The notes under the pieces: generated by a model
Databases searched by the model: none
The model's input: only the letters and a program-made list of their open reading frames with translations
What the model was told of the DNA's origin: nothing
Part shown: piece after piece, positions 10,001 to 20,032 of the stretch
Numbering within the stretch: position 1 is the stretch's first letter
Layout: every line of letters begins with the position of its first letter
Translations under genes and position numbers: made by a program
Assembly (NCBI GenBank): GCA_002104985.1
Contig: MCGO01000284.1
Coordinates: 1-40,960, forward strand
DNA from: Rhizoclosmatium globosum
Taxonomy: Eukaryota > Chytridiomycota > Chytridiomycetes > Chytridiales > Chytriomycetaceae
Direction: 5' to 3'
Length of the DNA stretch: 40,960 nucleotides

Positions 10001-10340
10001 TGAAACCATGTCTAGCAGGATGGCCAACACCACACTTTGTAATTTTCACGTGTTTCTGAAGCTTCTCAGGAAAGGGGTCAGCATAGCTACACTTGTTGCA
10101 CTTGAACATTTTGTTTTCTGGATTTCGTTGAATCATAGTAAGTACATCCTCTCCTATAAAAATCTTTGTTTTAGTTATCGACTAAAAAAGAGAAACAATT
10201 GTATACTTGTGTAGTCATTTTTCCAGTAATAAACTCCAACAACAGGTTGATGGTGTAACCTTGCATGTTTTATCAATGAATACTTGCTTCCAAACAAGGG
10301 GAGATCCTTGCATTCTGCTTCTGGGCATTGAAGCGGAGAT
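7055..10340 (-). CDS. C2H2 zinc-finger protein with tyrosine-recombinase-like core
   Basis: Seven exons keep one frame with matching intron phases: 10340-10207, 10153-9681, 9629-8935, 8890-8397, 8350-8191, 8139-8026 and 7973-7055. The introns are 44-53 bp, GT-AG. This gives about 995 residues; the start lies upstream of 10340 and is unresolved. The N-terminus has C2H2-type fingers (CPEAEC...H....H; CNKCSYADPF...H; CLDCPY...H....H). The C-terminal half shows GMPPRTTEF, RYNKSS, PDKLAQILMKYL, IRHTRQM and QFGHSSRVHQLNYG. Together these match the order R, K, xxR, GHSS, Y of tyrosine recombinases. The same module occurs in fungal OrsD-like and telomere-linked helicase proteins, from memory. An acidic tail ends in an Asp run and ETEG. 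No helicase motifs were seen. The gene is intact, unlike the nested transposase. Confidence 0.72.
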
Positions 10341-10534
10341 CTATTTTTGCGGTGAAGAGAGTGTGAACAAGCAAAAACAAGATGTTGTCTAAACCCTTTC
10401 CAACCACAAAAACCTTCGTAATAAATCCTGATATATAGAAGAAAGAAGAGTAGATTTGGATAGAAAGAGTGGATAGAACTGTGGAGCAGCTATTGATTGC
10501 ATATTTCAAGAGCCAAAACAAACACACACAGGCT

Positions 10535-10765
10535 ACACTAGGAGAGAAATCGGGAGAGCACAGAAACACTGGATCACGATTACAGAGTCCTGATGATCCA
10601 TTTGCAACCCCAAACATCTCTACAGTACACTTGGATCAAAGATTGTGACACTCTCTATCTCTGCTCAAAAATGCGCGGGGATGCAACTGCTCTTGATCAA
10701 ACTATACCTCATTACTTGATCCATTATAACTGTGATGTCCTGATCTCTGACTGTCTCTACTTAAA
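10535..10765 (-). repeat. 231-bp inverted repeat, right copy
   Basis: Reverse complement of 2543-2773 over its whole length, with no difference that I can find. It lies about 200 bases upstream of the first recovered exon of the recombinase-like gene, so it could also hold that gene's promoter or an upstream exon. Beyond its outer end the words AACAGTATAGAAC occur twice as direct repeats (about 10764 and 10849). Confidence 0.9.
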
Positions 10766-10929
10766 CAGTATAGAACTCTAATCCAACAGCTCTCAAGCTC
10801 ACTGTTCAACATCTCCTTCTCTTCTTTCAACTTGAACTCTTGTTGATCCAACAGTATAGAACCCTTGAATTCAGGAGGAGTTGGTGTGGAAGATGTGGAT
10901 GACTGTAAAAGAATTTAAGGAATATAAGC

Positions 10930-11412
10930 TAAGGGGTGGTTCCAAGTACGTTTCAGCAGAGCAAAAGGTCAATAAAAAAGCTTCTTTTTTGATTTTTCAC
11001 CTCTGCTGGCCTTTTTTTCCAGCAGACCTCAGGCAGCTCTTCCAGAAAAATATCAGCTCTGCCGGCATCACAACTTTTAGCCACTTCACCACCAAGTGCA
11101 TGCAATTTCGAAAGCCTTTATTTGGTTTGATCTTTCCATAGACATACGAATTGAGAAGTGGCAGACTCACTCGGATGCCATTGATTGTCCACCAACAGAA
11201 GTTGCAACTGATGCAGCAGCATGTGCAACTGCCACACAACATATCTGGAGCAACGTTCAAAAGAATCCTCAATATCTTGATGACTGTTGTATGATGCAGA
11301 AAAGTTGAAGAAAAAAACAACTGGCAGAGCTGGCAATGGTTTGTGGCAAGGCTGGAACAAAATCCGGATTTTTGCTCTTCAATGAAAAATAGTTACTTGG
11401 AACCACCCCTAA
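10930..11412. mobile_element. Harbinger-type MITE with TAA target duplication
   Basis: The body (10933-11409, 477 bp) has perfect 16-bp terminal inverted repeats GGGGTGGTTCCAAGTA and is flanked on both sides by TAA (10930-10932 and 11410-11412), the classic PIF/Harbinger TWA target. It encodes no transposase motif, so it is non-autonomous. The first eight terminal bases, GGGGTGGT, equal those of the autonomous element at 3577-6725, but the next eight differ, so it probably belongs to a sister family. An internal hairpin TCTGCTGG/CCAGCAGA lies near 11002-11029. Confidence 0.9.
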
Positions 11413-11556
11413 TGAAAGAAAAGTGCCAGTTTATTATGGCAAGATACAGAAGGAAACTATAAGGGAACAAGAAGATTCAGAAACATTTGAAAGAGAGAAA
11501 AATAAAAGATTCAGAATTAAAAACAACCAAACAACTGTGACCAAATAAGCACATTT

Positions 11557-12986
11557 CTAAACCATGAACACAAATATAGTCAGGAGAGCCAATACATAGG
11601 GGCCAATACTTTTGGAAGCACCAATCTTGATATTGACGTTGTTTATAGTAGTTGTAGTCACTTTGTAAGTGGAGGTAGCAGTTGTAGCAGCTGTGGTGGT
11701 TGCAGTTGTAGGGGCCGTGGTGGTTGCAGTTGTAGGGGCCGTGGTGGTTGCAGTTGTAGGAGCCGTGGTGGTTGCAGTTGTAGGAGCCGTGGTGGTTGCA
11801 GTTGTAAAAGCTGTAGTGGTAACGACTGATGTGGTTGAAAAGGTTGATGCAGGTTTAGCACCAGAAGAAGAAATAAGAGCATCAAGAGATAGGGTAGAAC
11901 TTGGTGATACATTTGCAACAGCAGAAGCAGAAGTGACTGTCAGAGTGACTGTGCTTGCGTATGTCAAAATTGACGTTGAAGTTGATACCATTGTGGAACT
12001 TGAAGACCCAACATCAGCGACAAATGGACCTATTGGAGCTGCACCAATAATAAGCTGGACGTTTGTATCTCTGGCTCTACGTCTCAAGCTTTTCAAATCA
12101 AACAGGTATTCAAATATCTGTTGTGAGTAATTATCATATATGTTGAAACGTAGTTGGTTTCCCCCAGACCCACTCTGAGAAACCAATCCAACTTGCAACC
12201 AAAAGCTAGTAACTGATGCGTCAAGAGTTAATGCAACAATTCCAGTTCCTGTTGTGCCGTTATTATAAGTCTTGTCTGTATCTCCGGCTCCATGTATGTA
12301 AATTGCCTATCATATGAATTTGAGCACATGCAAGAGCATCTTCATAAAGTACTCACCTGAAGTCCATCTACCAAAACTTGAATAATAACGCCATGGGCAG
12401 ACCCTCCAGGAAGTCCCAATCCCGGAACTGCCAGGTTGTTGCTGTTCTTCAGTGACACTGCAACTTGGACCAAAGACTTGATCACAGCCGAAACATCAAG
12501 GTTGAATTTTCTTTCAATGATAAATGAGGAAATAGCCTTGGAGTCACTGGTGTACGAGGGATTAGAACCACTTGGTGGAGTGGGTTGACTAGGACCATTG
12601 GAGCCCGATGAGGAGGCATCTCTGAAAGCATTGTTGCAAATTTGGGTAACCATTCCCGAAACACTTTGAAATAAATCAAAAGAGGCTGAGGATGATCCGG
12701 CATCACGCCTTGAGTTTGAAACTGAAGAAGCAGACGGAACAAGTCCCATGTTGAGGGAAGAAACGTAGCAGTTAAAGGGATTGGGTACGGAAAAAGAAGA
12801 CATAAGCTTGGCAGAACAAAACGTAGCAACCATAATTGTGTTTCCATTCTGAATTATGTCCAAGCCCGAGAAGCAGTCTTTTGGTAGTGATGGATTACTG
12901 TTTCTGATAGCATTCAATTGGGAGACGTAGATGTTTTGTTGTGCAAAAGCACAAGCCGCCAACGTTGCCCATATAAAGACTTGCAT
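11557..12986 (-). CDS. Secreted Thr-rich, probably GPI-anchored surface protein
   Basis: Two exons (12986-12357 and 12306-11557, intron GTGAGT...GATAG of 50 bp) give 459 residues. The first about 16 residues (MQVFIWATLAACAFAQ) are a signal peptide. A globular region of about 330 residues with scattered Cys and N-glycosylation sites follows, then a Ser/Thr-rich stalk. The stalk holds about five copies of TTTAPTTA, encoded by a 24-bp tandem repeat (about 11690-11815). The last residues are a small-residue site followed by a hydrophobic tail (GPYVLALLTIFVFMV), as in GPI anchoring. I do not recognise the globular domain. A 55-bp 5' UTR intron (12993-13047) is plausible because GTGAGT and TATAG flank the leader. 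Confidence 0.75.
11688..11818. repeat. 24-bp tandem repeat inside the Thr-rich stalk
   Basis: Units of GTGGTTGCAGTTGTAGGGGCC plus three bases repeat about five times and encode TTTAPTTA on the minus strand. Copy number in such mucin-like stalks often varies between strains. Confidence 0.85.
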
Positions 12987-13099
12987 TGTCAGCTATAATG
13001 GTATATGAGTTTGGACGGAATTGGATTGGTCAATGAAACAGACTCACTTTGAGGAAACTTTTTTTGGAGGGTTGTTGTGAGGGCATATCCATCCCTTAT

Positions 13100-14569
13100 A
13101 TTACCAATTTACGTGTTGCCCCACCCAACTTGAACACAACTAATCCAACTTTCTGGAACATAGTAGCCTCAAACAAAGCAGTAGCTATTCCGTGAAACAG
13201 ATTCCTTGTTAACATACCAGAAGAAAGGGCGGCTTAGGCTTGCGCGAGATAACAGCAAAAAAGTTGTGGAAAAACTTCGGAGTGTCTCCGCGGGTGTCTC
13301 TTGAACCATTTTTTGAATGTCTGAAAGCGCGAGTTCCAAATTGATTGTGTCAGCGTGCACCCCCATTGGAAGACATCTTTCAAGTACACATTATAATCAT
13401 ATTGTGCGTCATTGATAATGGAAGAAACAAAGACTCTTCGCCTTCCCGCGCATCTTGTGGCCATTCGTAAAATTTTGTTTTGATTTCTCAGCAATACATC
13501 CGATGGGAGAGACACCCCGCATCCCTTGATGTTTAAGGGTTGATCTTCCTGACAAAGTCCCGTCAAAAGGTCAAAAAGTTCTCAGCAAAGGTGAGTATGT
13601 CGTCTTTCAAAACTTTTAAAAATCATGAATCAGTAATGTGAGTTCTCGTATTGGCCGCCTTGGCCATATAATTTCAATTTGAATCCAATCCACGCTTCGC
13701 TCATTTTTGTGCTCATCAAATCAGCATGTGTTTCTGTTGGATCTATTGCGTCACTAAAGAGGAAGGTGGATTTGGTGTCTTGACTTAGTTTCCGCAAACA
13801 ACCGCTAGGCGTTGGTTGATACATCACGGAAAACAGCAATTCATCTTTACTGCTTTCGTACAGGAAAGAGGAGAGATATTCCAAAATTACGAGAGACTGC
13901 TTGAACTGATTAAAGTCGTTCCCAAGTCCTTCAAGAAGAGTGTCCCGTCGATACTGACGACCTTGTTTGTAGTAGGGTTAGGTTTTTTGGTTATTCAAAT
14001 GTGCTCAGAAAACAGCACTATTTATGAATAATGAGAAAATGGCGGCATCATATCTGAGTCCTGAAACGAGCTCGACGGCATAGATCTGACTTTAGGGTAT
14101 TTTAAGAAACTGTGTTGACTATTTCGAAACCCGTGCTTCCATTATTGATCGACTCTCGTTGCATATTTATGAAGCACTATGGTTGAAGTCTTCCCACCTG
14201 GCCTTCACAGTGAGCCAATATTTATCCTTCAGCGCTTCGCAAAATTGGAAGAGGAATCCCACATTATGCTTGAATAGTCATTCAGTTTACGCATGTGGAA
14301 AAAAACCTTTCAAATGGCTGATTGGAGATGTAGATTCCAGGAAGTGAAGGTTTAGTGCCATAATTGCAAGTCAAGTACAACCAAATATGAAAATGAGTTT
14401 ACTCAAGTTTATCAAAAGAGGGGATTGGCAGTAAGCTAAACGCGAAGCCTGCCCCCAAATGGTTTGAGCAACTGTTCCGAACCTGAAGGTAAAAAATAAA
14501 CTCATTTACTTGAAAGGAATTCTAACTATATGCATGAAAAAGTATGATCAAGACGACAATCTATCAACA
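13100..14569. other. Unresolved stretch with unrecognised open frames
   Basis: Minus-strand frames look partly coding. About 13970-13630 reads through with good composition and ends KLYGQGGQYENSHY-stop. A second frame, 13569-13234, contains ATRCAGRRRVFVSSIINDAQ and ends LFCCYLAQA-stop. I cannot join the two with a splice site, find a start, or match a family. The ADLMSTKMSEAWIGF stretch weakly recalls the C-terminus of type-B carboxylesterases. A gene relic is possible. From 14040 to 14569 I see no gene. A 10-bp inverted pair AATGAGTTTA/TAAACTCATT lies at about 14392 and 14498. Confidence 0.3.
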
Positions 14570-17378
14570 TCACTTGGCGGAGATCCACGACTTCATCCGC
14601 GAAAAAGCGCTTATTGCTCGCCCACTCAGCGTCGAGGACTTTCTGCTATTATTAGACTCTGGCACAGGACTCACAGCCAGACTCGGTGTCCTTGCCTCTC
14701 CTTCTTCGGCAATCGCTTCAAACGACGTCTGGAACTTGACTTCCCTCTCAAGAGTCTCAGACAACACCATTCCTGAATCGTGCCTTGAAACAGTTTTGGA
14801 TTCAAATACAGTCGCTGAATGAAGTTCCTCAGGTTGGGATACTTCGGCAATAGTTGATACTTCAGATGTTTCCGTTCCGTCTTTGGAGCTGATCGATGCT
14901 TGCACTGGCTTCTTGATTTCAGGAGTCGCAGGGGGGACGACCGCGTCACTTTTTGAATCGAGAGCGGAGACAGGGCTTGAAGGGGCTACAGGCGACGATG
15001 GCTTAGATTCTGTTGTTCGTCCCCAACCCCAGAAAGAAGATCGCTTCACTGAAGCAAGAAGAGTTGTAGGCTCGGCAGCCTTGGTTTCTTCCGCTGGGCC
15101 AGGAGATTTTGTGGAATCAGCCACCTTCTCTTCTTGTAGAGAACTAAGTTGAGCTGGGGCTTTAGGTACGGGAATAGCTTCATTGACGAGCGTGGCTGTC
15201 GAGGCGGACGGCATAATCGATTTCTGGGTTTCCGTGAAGGCAGACTTCAAGGTTGAAGCAAAAGAAGTAACCACAGATTTAGATTCGGAAGTGACTTTAA
15301 CTTGTTCCACATTCGCTTCTACCGATGGACTGATTACAGACTTCGAAGCTGTCTCAACAGCAGTCGACTCCGAATCTGCAGATTCATCAATTTCCGAGAG
15401 CATCTGATCCACTAATTGCGAATTATCAACAGTTTAATTTATATACAACGAAGTCAAATATATAATCAAAACTCACGTTTCGTCAAAGTCGATCTCAACT
15501 CCTCTTTCTTCTTCCCACCTCCAGCAGAGACGACGGTCTCTTCGAGCATGACACGGCCTCCTTTCGGGTTCCTCACAACAGTGACTTTTGTCATTCGGCG
15601 CTCAGTAACCTCTGGTTGTCCTGCTTCAAACTTCCAAATCATGCTCTTGACATTGCCTGACTTCCAGTTATCGATAGACGACTTTCGTTTCACGACAGGG
15701 CTCGTTGGGAACTCAGGGATAGAAGAGTTGGAACCTCGTGGGGTAGGTCCAGTTTTGTTTCGTTCCAACGATTTGTCAATCAAACGACGAGCAACAAAGT
15801 CTTCCACGTTCAATGTTAAAACAATCAATCTGTGTACCGGTTAGTGACTTGGCTGAAATCTTTTGTATGGGATGACTCACTTGTCATTTGAAGCCACAGC
15901 CTTAGCCAAAGTTTTCTCGGCTTCCAGTCCAACATTAAACGACTGGATTCCAATCTTGAGTTCCTTCAAGGTCCGATTCACAGCAATCATTTTCGCGAGT
16001 GCGAGAATTCCTTCAGCTACAATTTCGTTGCCCTCCAAGTCCAATACTTCAAGGACAGTATTCTTGTGTAATGCCTATTGACGAATTAATTCGTGCTTGG
16101 ACCTCTAAGGGAAACACATACCTCTGCGACAGAAACAACATCTTCTGTCTCCAACATGGCATCATTCAACTGTAAACTCATGATTCCCGCATTCCCTTCC
16201 AACTGCTCAACAAGCCACGAAACATCCAGCCCTCCACTTTCATCGTCTCCAAATTCGTCTCCTTCTCCCACACCTTCATCTCCTTCCCCTTCCTCTTCGC
16301 CATCACCGCCATCCTCCGCCTCAGCAACCTTATTCACATACTCCAGCAACTTCCACAGCGTATTTTTATCCAACGCATCAATATCCAATTCAACTTCGCC
16401 TTCAGGCAGGTCCGGCATACCCTCCCGAATCAAGTCAAATACATCCTGCATCTGACTCTCTTCAAGCCCTTCAATACGTTCTGCAAGTTCTGCTTTCTGG
16501 TCAACAGTGAGTTCACGGACCATTTCTTCGATTTCTTCTTCGGTGGGTTGCTCCGAGAGTTTCCGTCCGATGCTTCGTTTATGTGGACGCGAGGTTGTGC
16601 CAGAAGAAGAACGGGCAGCGCGGGAGTGGGTGTTGGAGGATCTACGGCGGATGTATTCGGGACTGTTGTTTCGGATGAGAGCGGATTCGATGGATTCTTT
16701 GCTAGCTTCGTCCTTGAGAGTTACGGAGAGGGCTGTCAATCTATTATTTGATTAGGGCTTGGAGTTAGGAGTCCGACACAAAATAAATAATAAATAAAGA
16801 CGTACGTGTAGTTATTCTGCATAGCTGTCGCGAGTTTCTGTTCAGCAATTAGGCCTGCAGTCTCAACGTTGCCGAGCTTGAGTTCTCGCAGTGTTTTGTT
16901 GGCAGAGATGGCTTCCGCGATTGCCAGTAATCCAGTTGTACCAATTTTGTTGCCTTCCAAATCGAGTGTTTCAAGTGTATTGTTGACTTCCAATGCCTGG
17001 TGGTGTTTAGGGTTAAGCGACAGATAGAGTAAAGATAATGGTGCTTGGAGAATCATTCATCGCTTAGTTTCCTTCAATGTACTTCGTCTATGGGTCTTTC
17101 TGAGGTGTTACTTATACTGAGAATCCATTACACCAGTCGACTCGTCATCCTAATCAGTATCCCTTCAACCCACTCCGAGTCCACGTCACTCCAGTCTAAT
17201 AACTTTATCTACTCACTTGAGCAACAGCAATAACATCGTCAGTGCTCAAGCCCGAATCCTTGAGAGACAGTTCCGAGAAGCCAACATTGTTTGCCATTCG
17301 CTCAATAAGCCAAGAAAAGTCTGCCGATCCTTCTTCGACGATGGTCGTGGCTCTGTCACTTTGCGATTGATGTGGTTT
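14570..17378 (-). CDS. Duplicated tropomodulin-like LRR protein with NET-like domain
   Basis: Six exons join in frame: 17378-17217, 16996-16806, 16740-16122, 16074-15881, 15829-15477 and 15411-14570. They give at least 787 residues; the first exon is missing. Two copies of one module are present: SWL(I/V)E...N.G, a T(D/E)DV.(S/A)VA motif, then (L/H).(V/K)NT.LE.LDLEGN.I and A...NR/KTL.EL(K)(L/I)G, then A(E).(K/T)LA.A. This is the tropomodulin/leiomodin C-terminal LRR pattern, associated with actin pointed ends. Between the modules a segment (VDQKAELAERIEGLEES, then EVELDIDALDKNTLWKLLEYV) fits the extraterminal (NET) fold of BET proteins. A long Ser/Pro/Glu-rich tail follows and contains SSFWGWGR. 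Intron 16997-17216 is unusually long. Role is inferred: actin regulation or a scaffold. Confidence 0.75.
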
Positions 17379-17951
17379 CTGTGGTCAGGGCCGATTGGTT
17401 GGGAGCAGTTCGGGTTGGGATTGGGTGGGTGGGTGGTTGTGTGTGCAAATTGGAGAGTGTCAAAGGAAAAGGGTGGATCAGTTTTGGTTGAGAAAGAGCT
17501 GCGATCGAGGGCAAAGTACCTCAGTTGTTACGTGTTGGGCTGAGGACGAGTGTCGGGAAGACGATGTAGGGACAGCGAGTAAGGGTGCCTGGCAAACAAC
17601 GAGGCTTTAGTACTTGTCATTCAACTCATTTAACAAGGGCTGATTCAGAGTTACAGGCAATCAAATAGCTTCACTAAATGAGAGGTGGGTGGATGGCGGG
17701 TGCTGCTCACCGATTCCCGTTGTGATAGAACCATCCTTCTTGTGAAAGTTATTGATTACACACCAAACCTCCAATAAACTATGTATTAATTGCTTGATAG
17801 TCAGATTGTTGAAGAGAATTCAATTAGAAAAGATAATCATCCAGTTTTCTCCATGTTTCACACATTACTTTTGAGGACAAGGAGAGGTTTAGTAACTTTG
17901 AATCCACAAAGACACTTCCAACCAAACCAACCAAGCTTGATCTGACACCAA
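17379..17951. promoter_or_regulatory. Divergent intergenic region
   Basis: The region lies between the minus-strand tropomodulin-like gene and the plus-strand LRR-SAM gene. The missing first exon of the former must lie here, because the recovered exon begins directly after a CTGAC...CAG acceptor at 17379. A candidate ATG on the minus strand near 17620 opens about 30 codons but does not splice in frame. No core promoter motif stands out. Confidence 0.35.
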
Positions 17952-19945
17952 ATGGCCACAACTGCCACAACTGCCACCAATCCACCGCCACTTTCAAGTG
18001 AACCCGAGCTTATTCCACCGATCCGAAGCACCCGCAAAGCCAAACAAACCTTCGAATTCGGCAAATCGCTGCGATCAATTGTGCGTTGGAATTCATTCGA
18101 TTCGGCAACTTCGACGCTCGATTCGCCCTCGAATTCAACGTTGTCGTTGTCGTTGGCATCGCTGCCTCGAATTGCACAGCAAAAGAAGACAACTTCGAAC
18201 TCGGATGCTGAAACACTGGCAACTGCCCTGCCTGCCTTCACTGTGCCTTCTACTTCAACGGGAGAAATTGTGTATGGCCGTGATCAGAGAATTACGAAAA
18301 TGTAGGATTCCGTTTCTGTGTATCTTTCTGTTGGGTGTTGCTGGCCTGGCTGAAACAACTCTTACCCCAGATTCCTCAATGCTGAAGAGATGTACGATTC
18401 AATTCAATTAGACTGCCAACTATCTCCTGCCCTAGCTTCGTTGAACTGCCTGACTATACTGTGAGTCATGCCACCTTGGAAGTTGAGAGTGCCACTTTAA
18501 TGACTGTGTCTCCAATATTGCAGCCAACTAAACAACCACTCTCTCACGGGATCGATTCCATGTCAATTCAGTACTTTAACGAATCTTAAAGAACTGTACG
18601 TCATTTAGTATATCATTCAGAAATAGAGCTCTGATCCCCCTTCACAACAGTTCGCTTGAAGGAAACTTTCTGTCGGGTCCACTTCCTGATATTTCTTGTT
18701 TCCCCATGAGCCTTGAGATCCTGAATCTATCTGGGAACCAATTCTTTGCTCCCATTCCACCAACTATTTTTACATTAGTCAACCTACGCTACCTGTGAGT
18801 CACTCTTAAGCTCAGTATGAAACATTTCCACTTACTCGAATATCAATAGAAATCTCAGCGACAACAAGATTACAGGTCGTATTCCAGACGAAATCGGACA
18901 ACTCCAACTTTTAGAAAACTTGTAAGGAGTCCCTTCCGTCTAATTCGTATATCCTTGTACGAATGTTTACCCGTTTTTTAGAGATCTTAGTTCCAACCGA
19001 ATGTATGGCGAAATCCCCAAAACAATTGGACAACTTAAACGCTTGAAGGTCTTGTAAGTTGGCCACACTGTCCTTCTGTAAATACTGACGCTATTCAGAC
19101 AACTTCAACTGAATAAATTTAGCGGAGAGTTACCCATCGAACTTGGCAACTTGCCTCGGATCAAGTCAATCTACCTCAACAACAACCGTTTCTATGGTGA
19201 ACTCAATGCATCCATCTTTGAGGGTCTCACAACTTTATCTCAACTGTAAGAGTATTCTTTTATGCTTTAATTTTCATCTGCTAAGTGTTGTTCTCCTCTC
19301 CTCCAGGGCTCTCAACCGAAACCAATTCTCCGGCCCTTTCCCAACTTCCTTCCTCTCCATCCTCCGATTCCGTAAACTGTAAGCAACGTCCTATTTTCAC
19401 ACTCCATAAACTTAAACAAACCCATCCAATGAAACAGTCGCCTCGAAAACAATTACTTTGACACAACCCCACACTGGCACGAATACCCAACCCATCTCAA
19501 GTTCTCTCTTCGAATGGGTTTAAAACAGTACAGATTCCGACCACAGAAGGAAGGAACCCCGCCACAGCAAATTCTCCCCGACTACACCGAGTTTCCAGAG
19601 GACACACTCCATCCATCTGATACACGTCGCCAATCCCTCGGACCGTTAAGAACTCTGTACGACTTGCCCGATTCGGTTCCACTCTGGACCCCTGAGGAAG
19701 TCGCGTTCTGGGTACACACACATGGCGGGCCTGCACTTGTGTGTGAATTGATTCAGGACTTGCATATTGGGGGATCCCAGTTTTTCCGACTTCGTGAAGA
19801 CGACTTATTGAGTGCATTGGGGGTGAGGGATGAAGGTGTGAGGAGAGTGTTGTATTCTGCGATGGAGAGAGTGTTGGCAGTTGCGAATGGGATTGCGCCA
19901 CCAGTGTATGAGGCAGTGGAGGCTCCTCGATATGAAGATAGATAG
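17952..19945 (+). CDS. LRR-SAM protein, one exon per leucine-rich repeat
   Basis: Nine exons: 17952-18301, 18371-18460, 18524-18595, 18651-18794, 18850-18921, 18982-19053, 19099-19245, 19307-19378 and 19438-19945. They total 508 residues. A low-complexity N-terminus precedes about eight plant-type LRRs (for example LNNHSLTGSIP, LSDNKITGRIPDEIGQL, LSSNRMYGEIPKTIG). A C-terminal SAM-like domain spans WTPEEVAFWV to RVLYSAMERVL. No signal peptide or membrane segment is seen, so it is likely cytosolic and a protein-interaction molecule. Every LRR intron is phase 2 and splits the same Leu codon. Exons 3, 5, 6 and 8 are exactly 72 bp, exon 4 is 144 and exon 7 is 147. It is a paralogue of the minus-strand gene at 25012-27939. 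Confidence 0.88.
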
Positions 19946-20032
19946 TATAGTTATATGTTTAGTTTTAGCTGTTCAACATTCTCTAAAAACATTAAGTTAA
20001 AATTGATTGTCAAGACACTAACAGGTCTTCCA

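Larger units (their letters stand above)
2543..10765. mobile_element. Candidate 8.2-kb mobile element bounded by 231-bp inverted repeats
   Basis: The two identical inverted repeats face each other across 8.2 kb. Apart from a nested Harbinger transposon (3577-6725), the interior holds a single intact multi-exon gene for a C2H2 zinc-finger protein with a tyrosine-recombinase-like C-terminal half (7055-10340, minus strand). Without the Harbinger insertion the segment would be about 5.1 kb. The layout (terminal repeats plus one recombinase-like gene) is that of an autonomous DNA element. Against this, no target-site duplication is visible outside the repeats, and tyrosine-recombinase elements do not usually carry long inverted repeats. 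Treat as a hypothesis. Confidence 0.45.

Noticed and set aside
2543..10765. Helitron, or a telomere-linked helicase locus
   Set aside because: No helicase Walker motifs or Rep motifs are present in the interior gene, and no telomeric repeat array is seen in the window.
10881..11360. Open frames inside the MITE
   Set aside because: They lack transposase motifs and cross the element boundary. The element is best seen as non-coding.
11669..12130. Plus-strand Val/Ala-rich frame (VVAVVGAVVV)
   Set aside because: It is the antisense of the Thr-rich stalk repeat. The minus strand has a signal peptide, splice sites and GPI-like tail.
17952..19945. Receptor-like kinase (LRR-RLK)
   Set aside because: The LRRs are of the plant type, but there is no signal peptide, no membrane segment and no kinase domain. 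The C-terminus is SAM-like.
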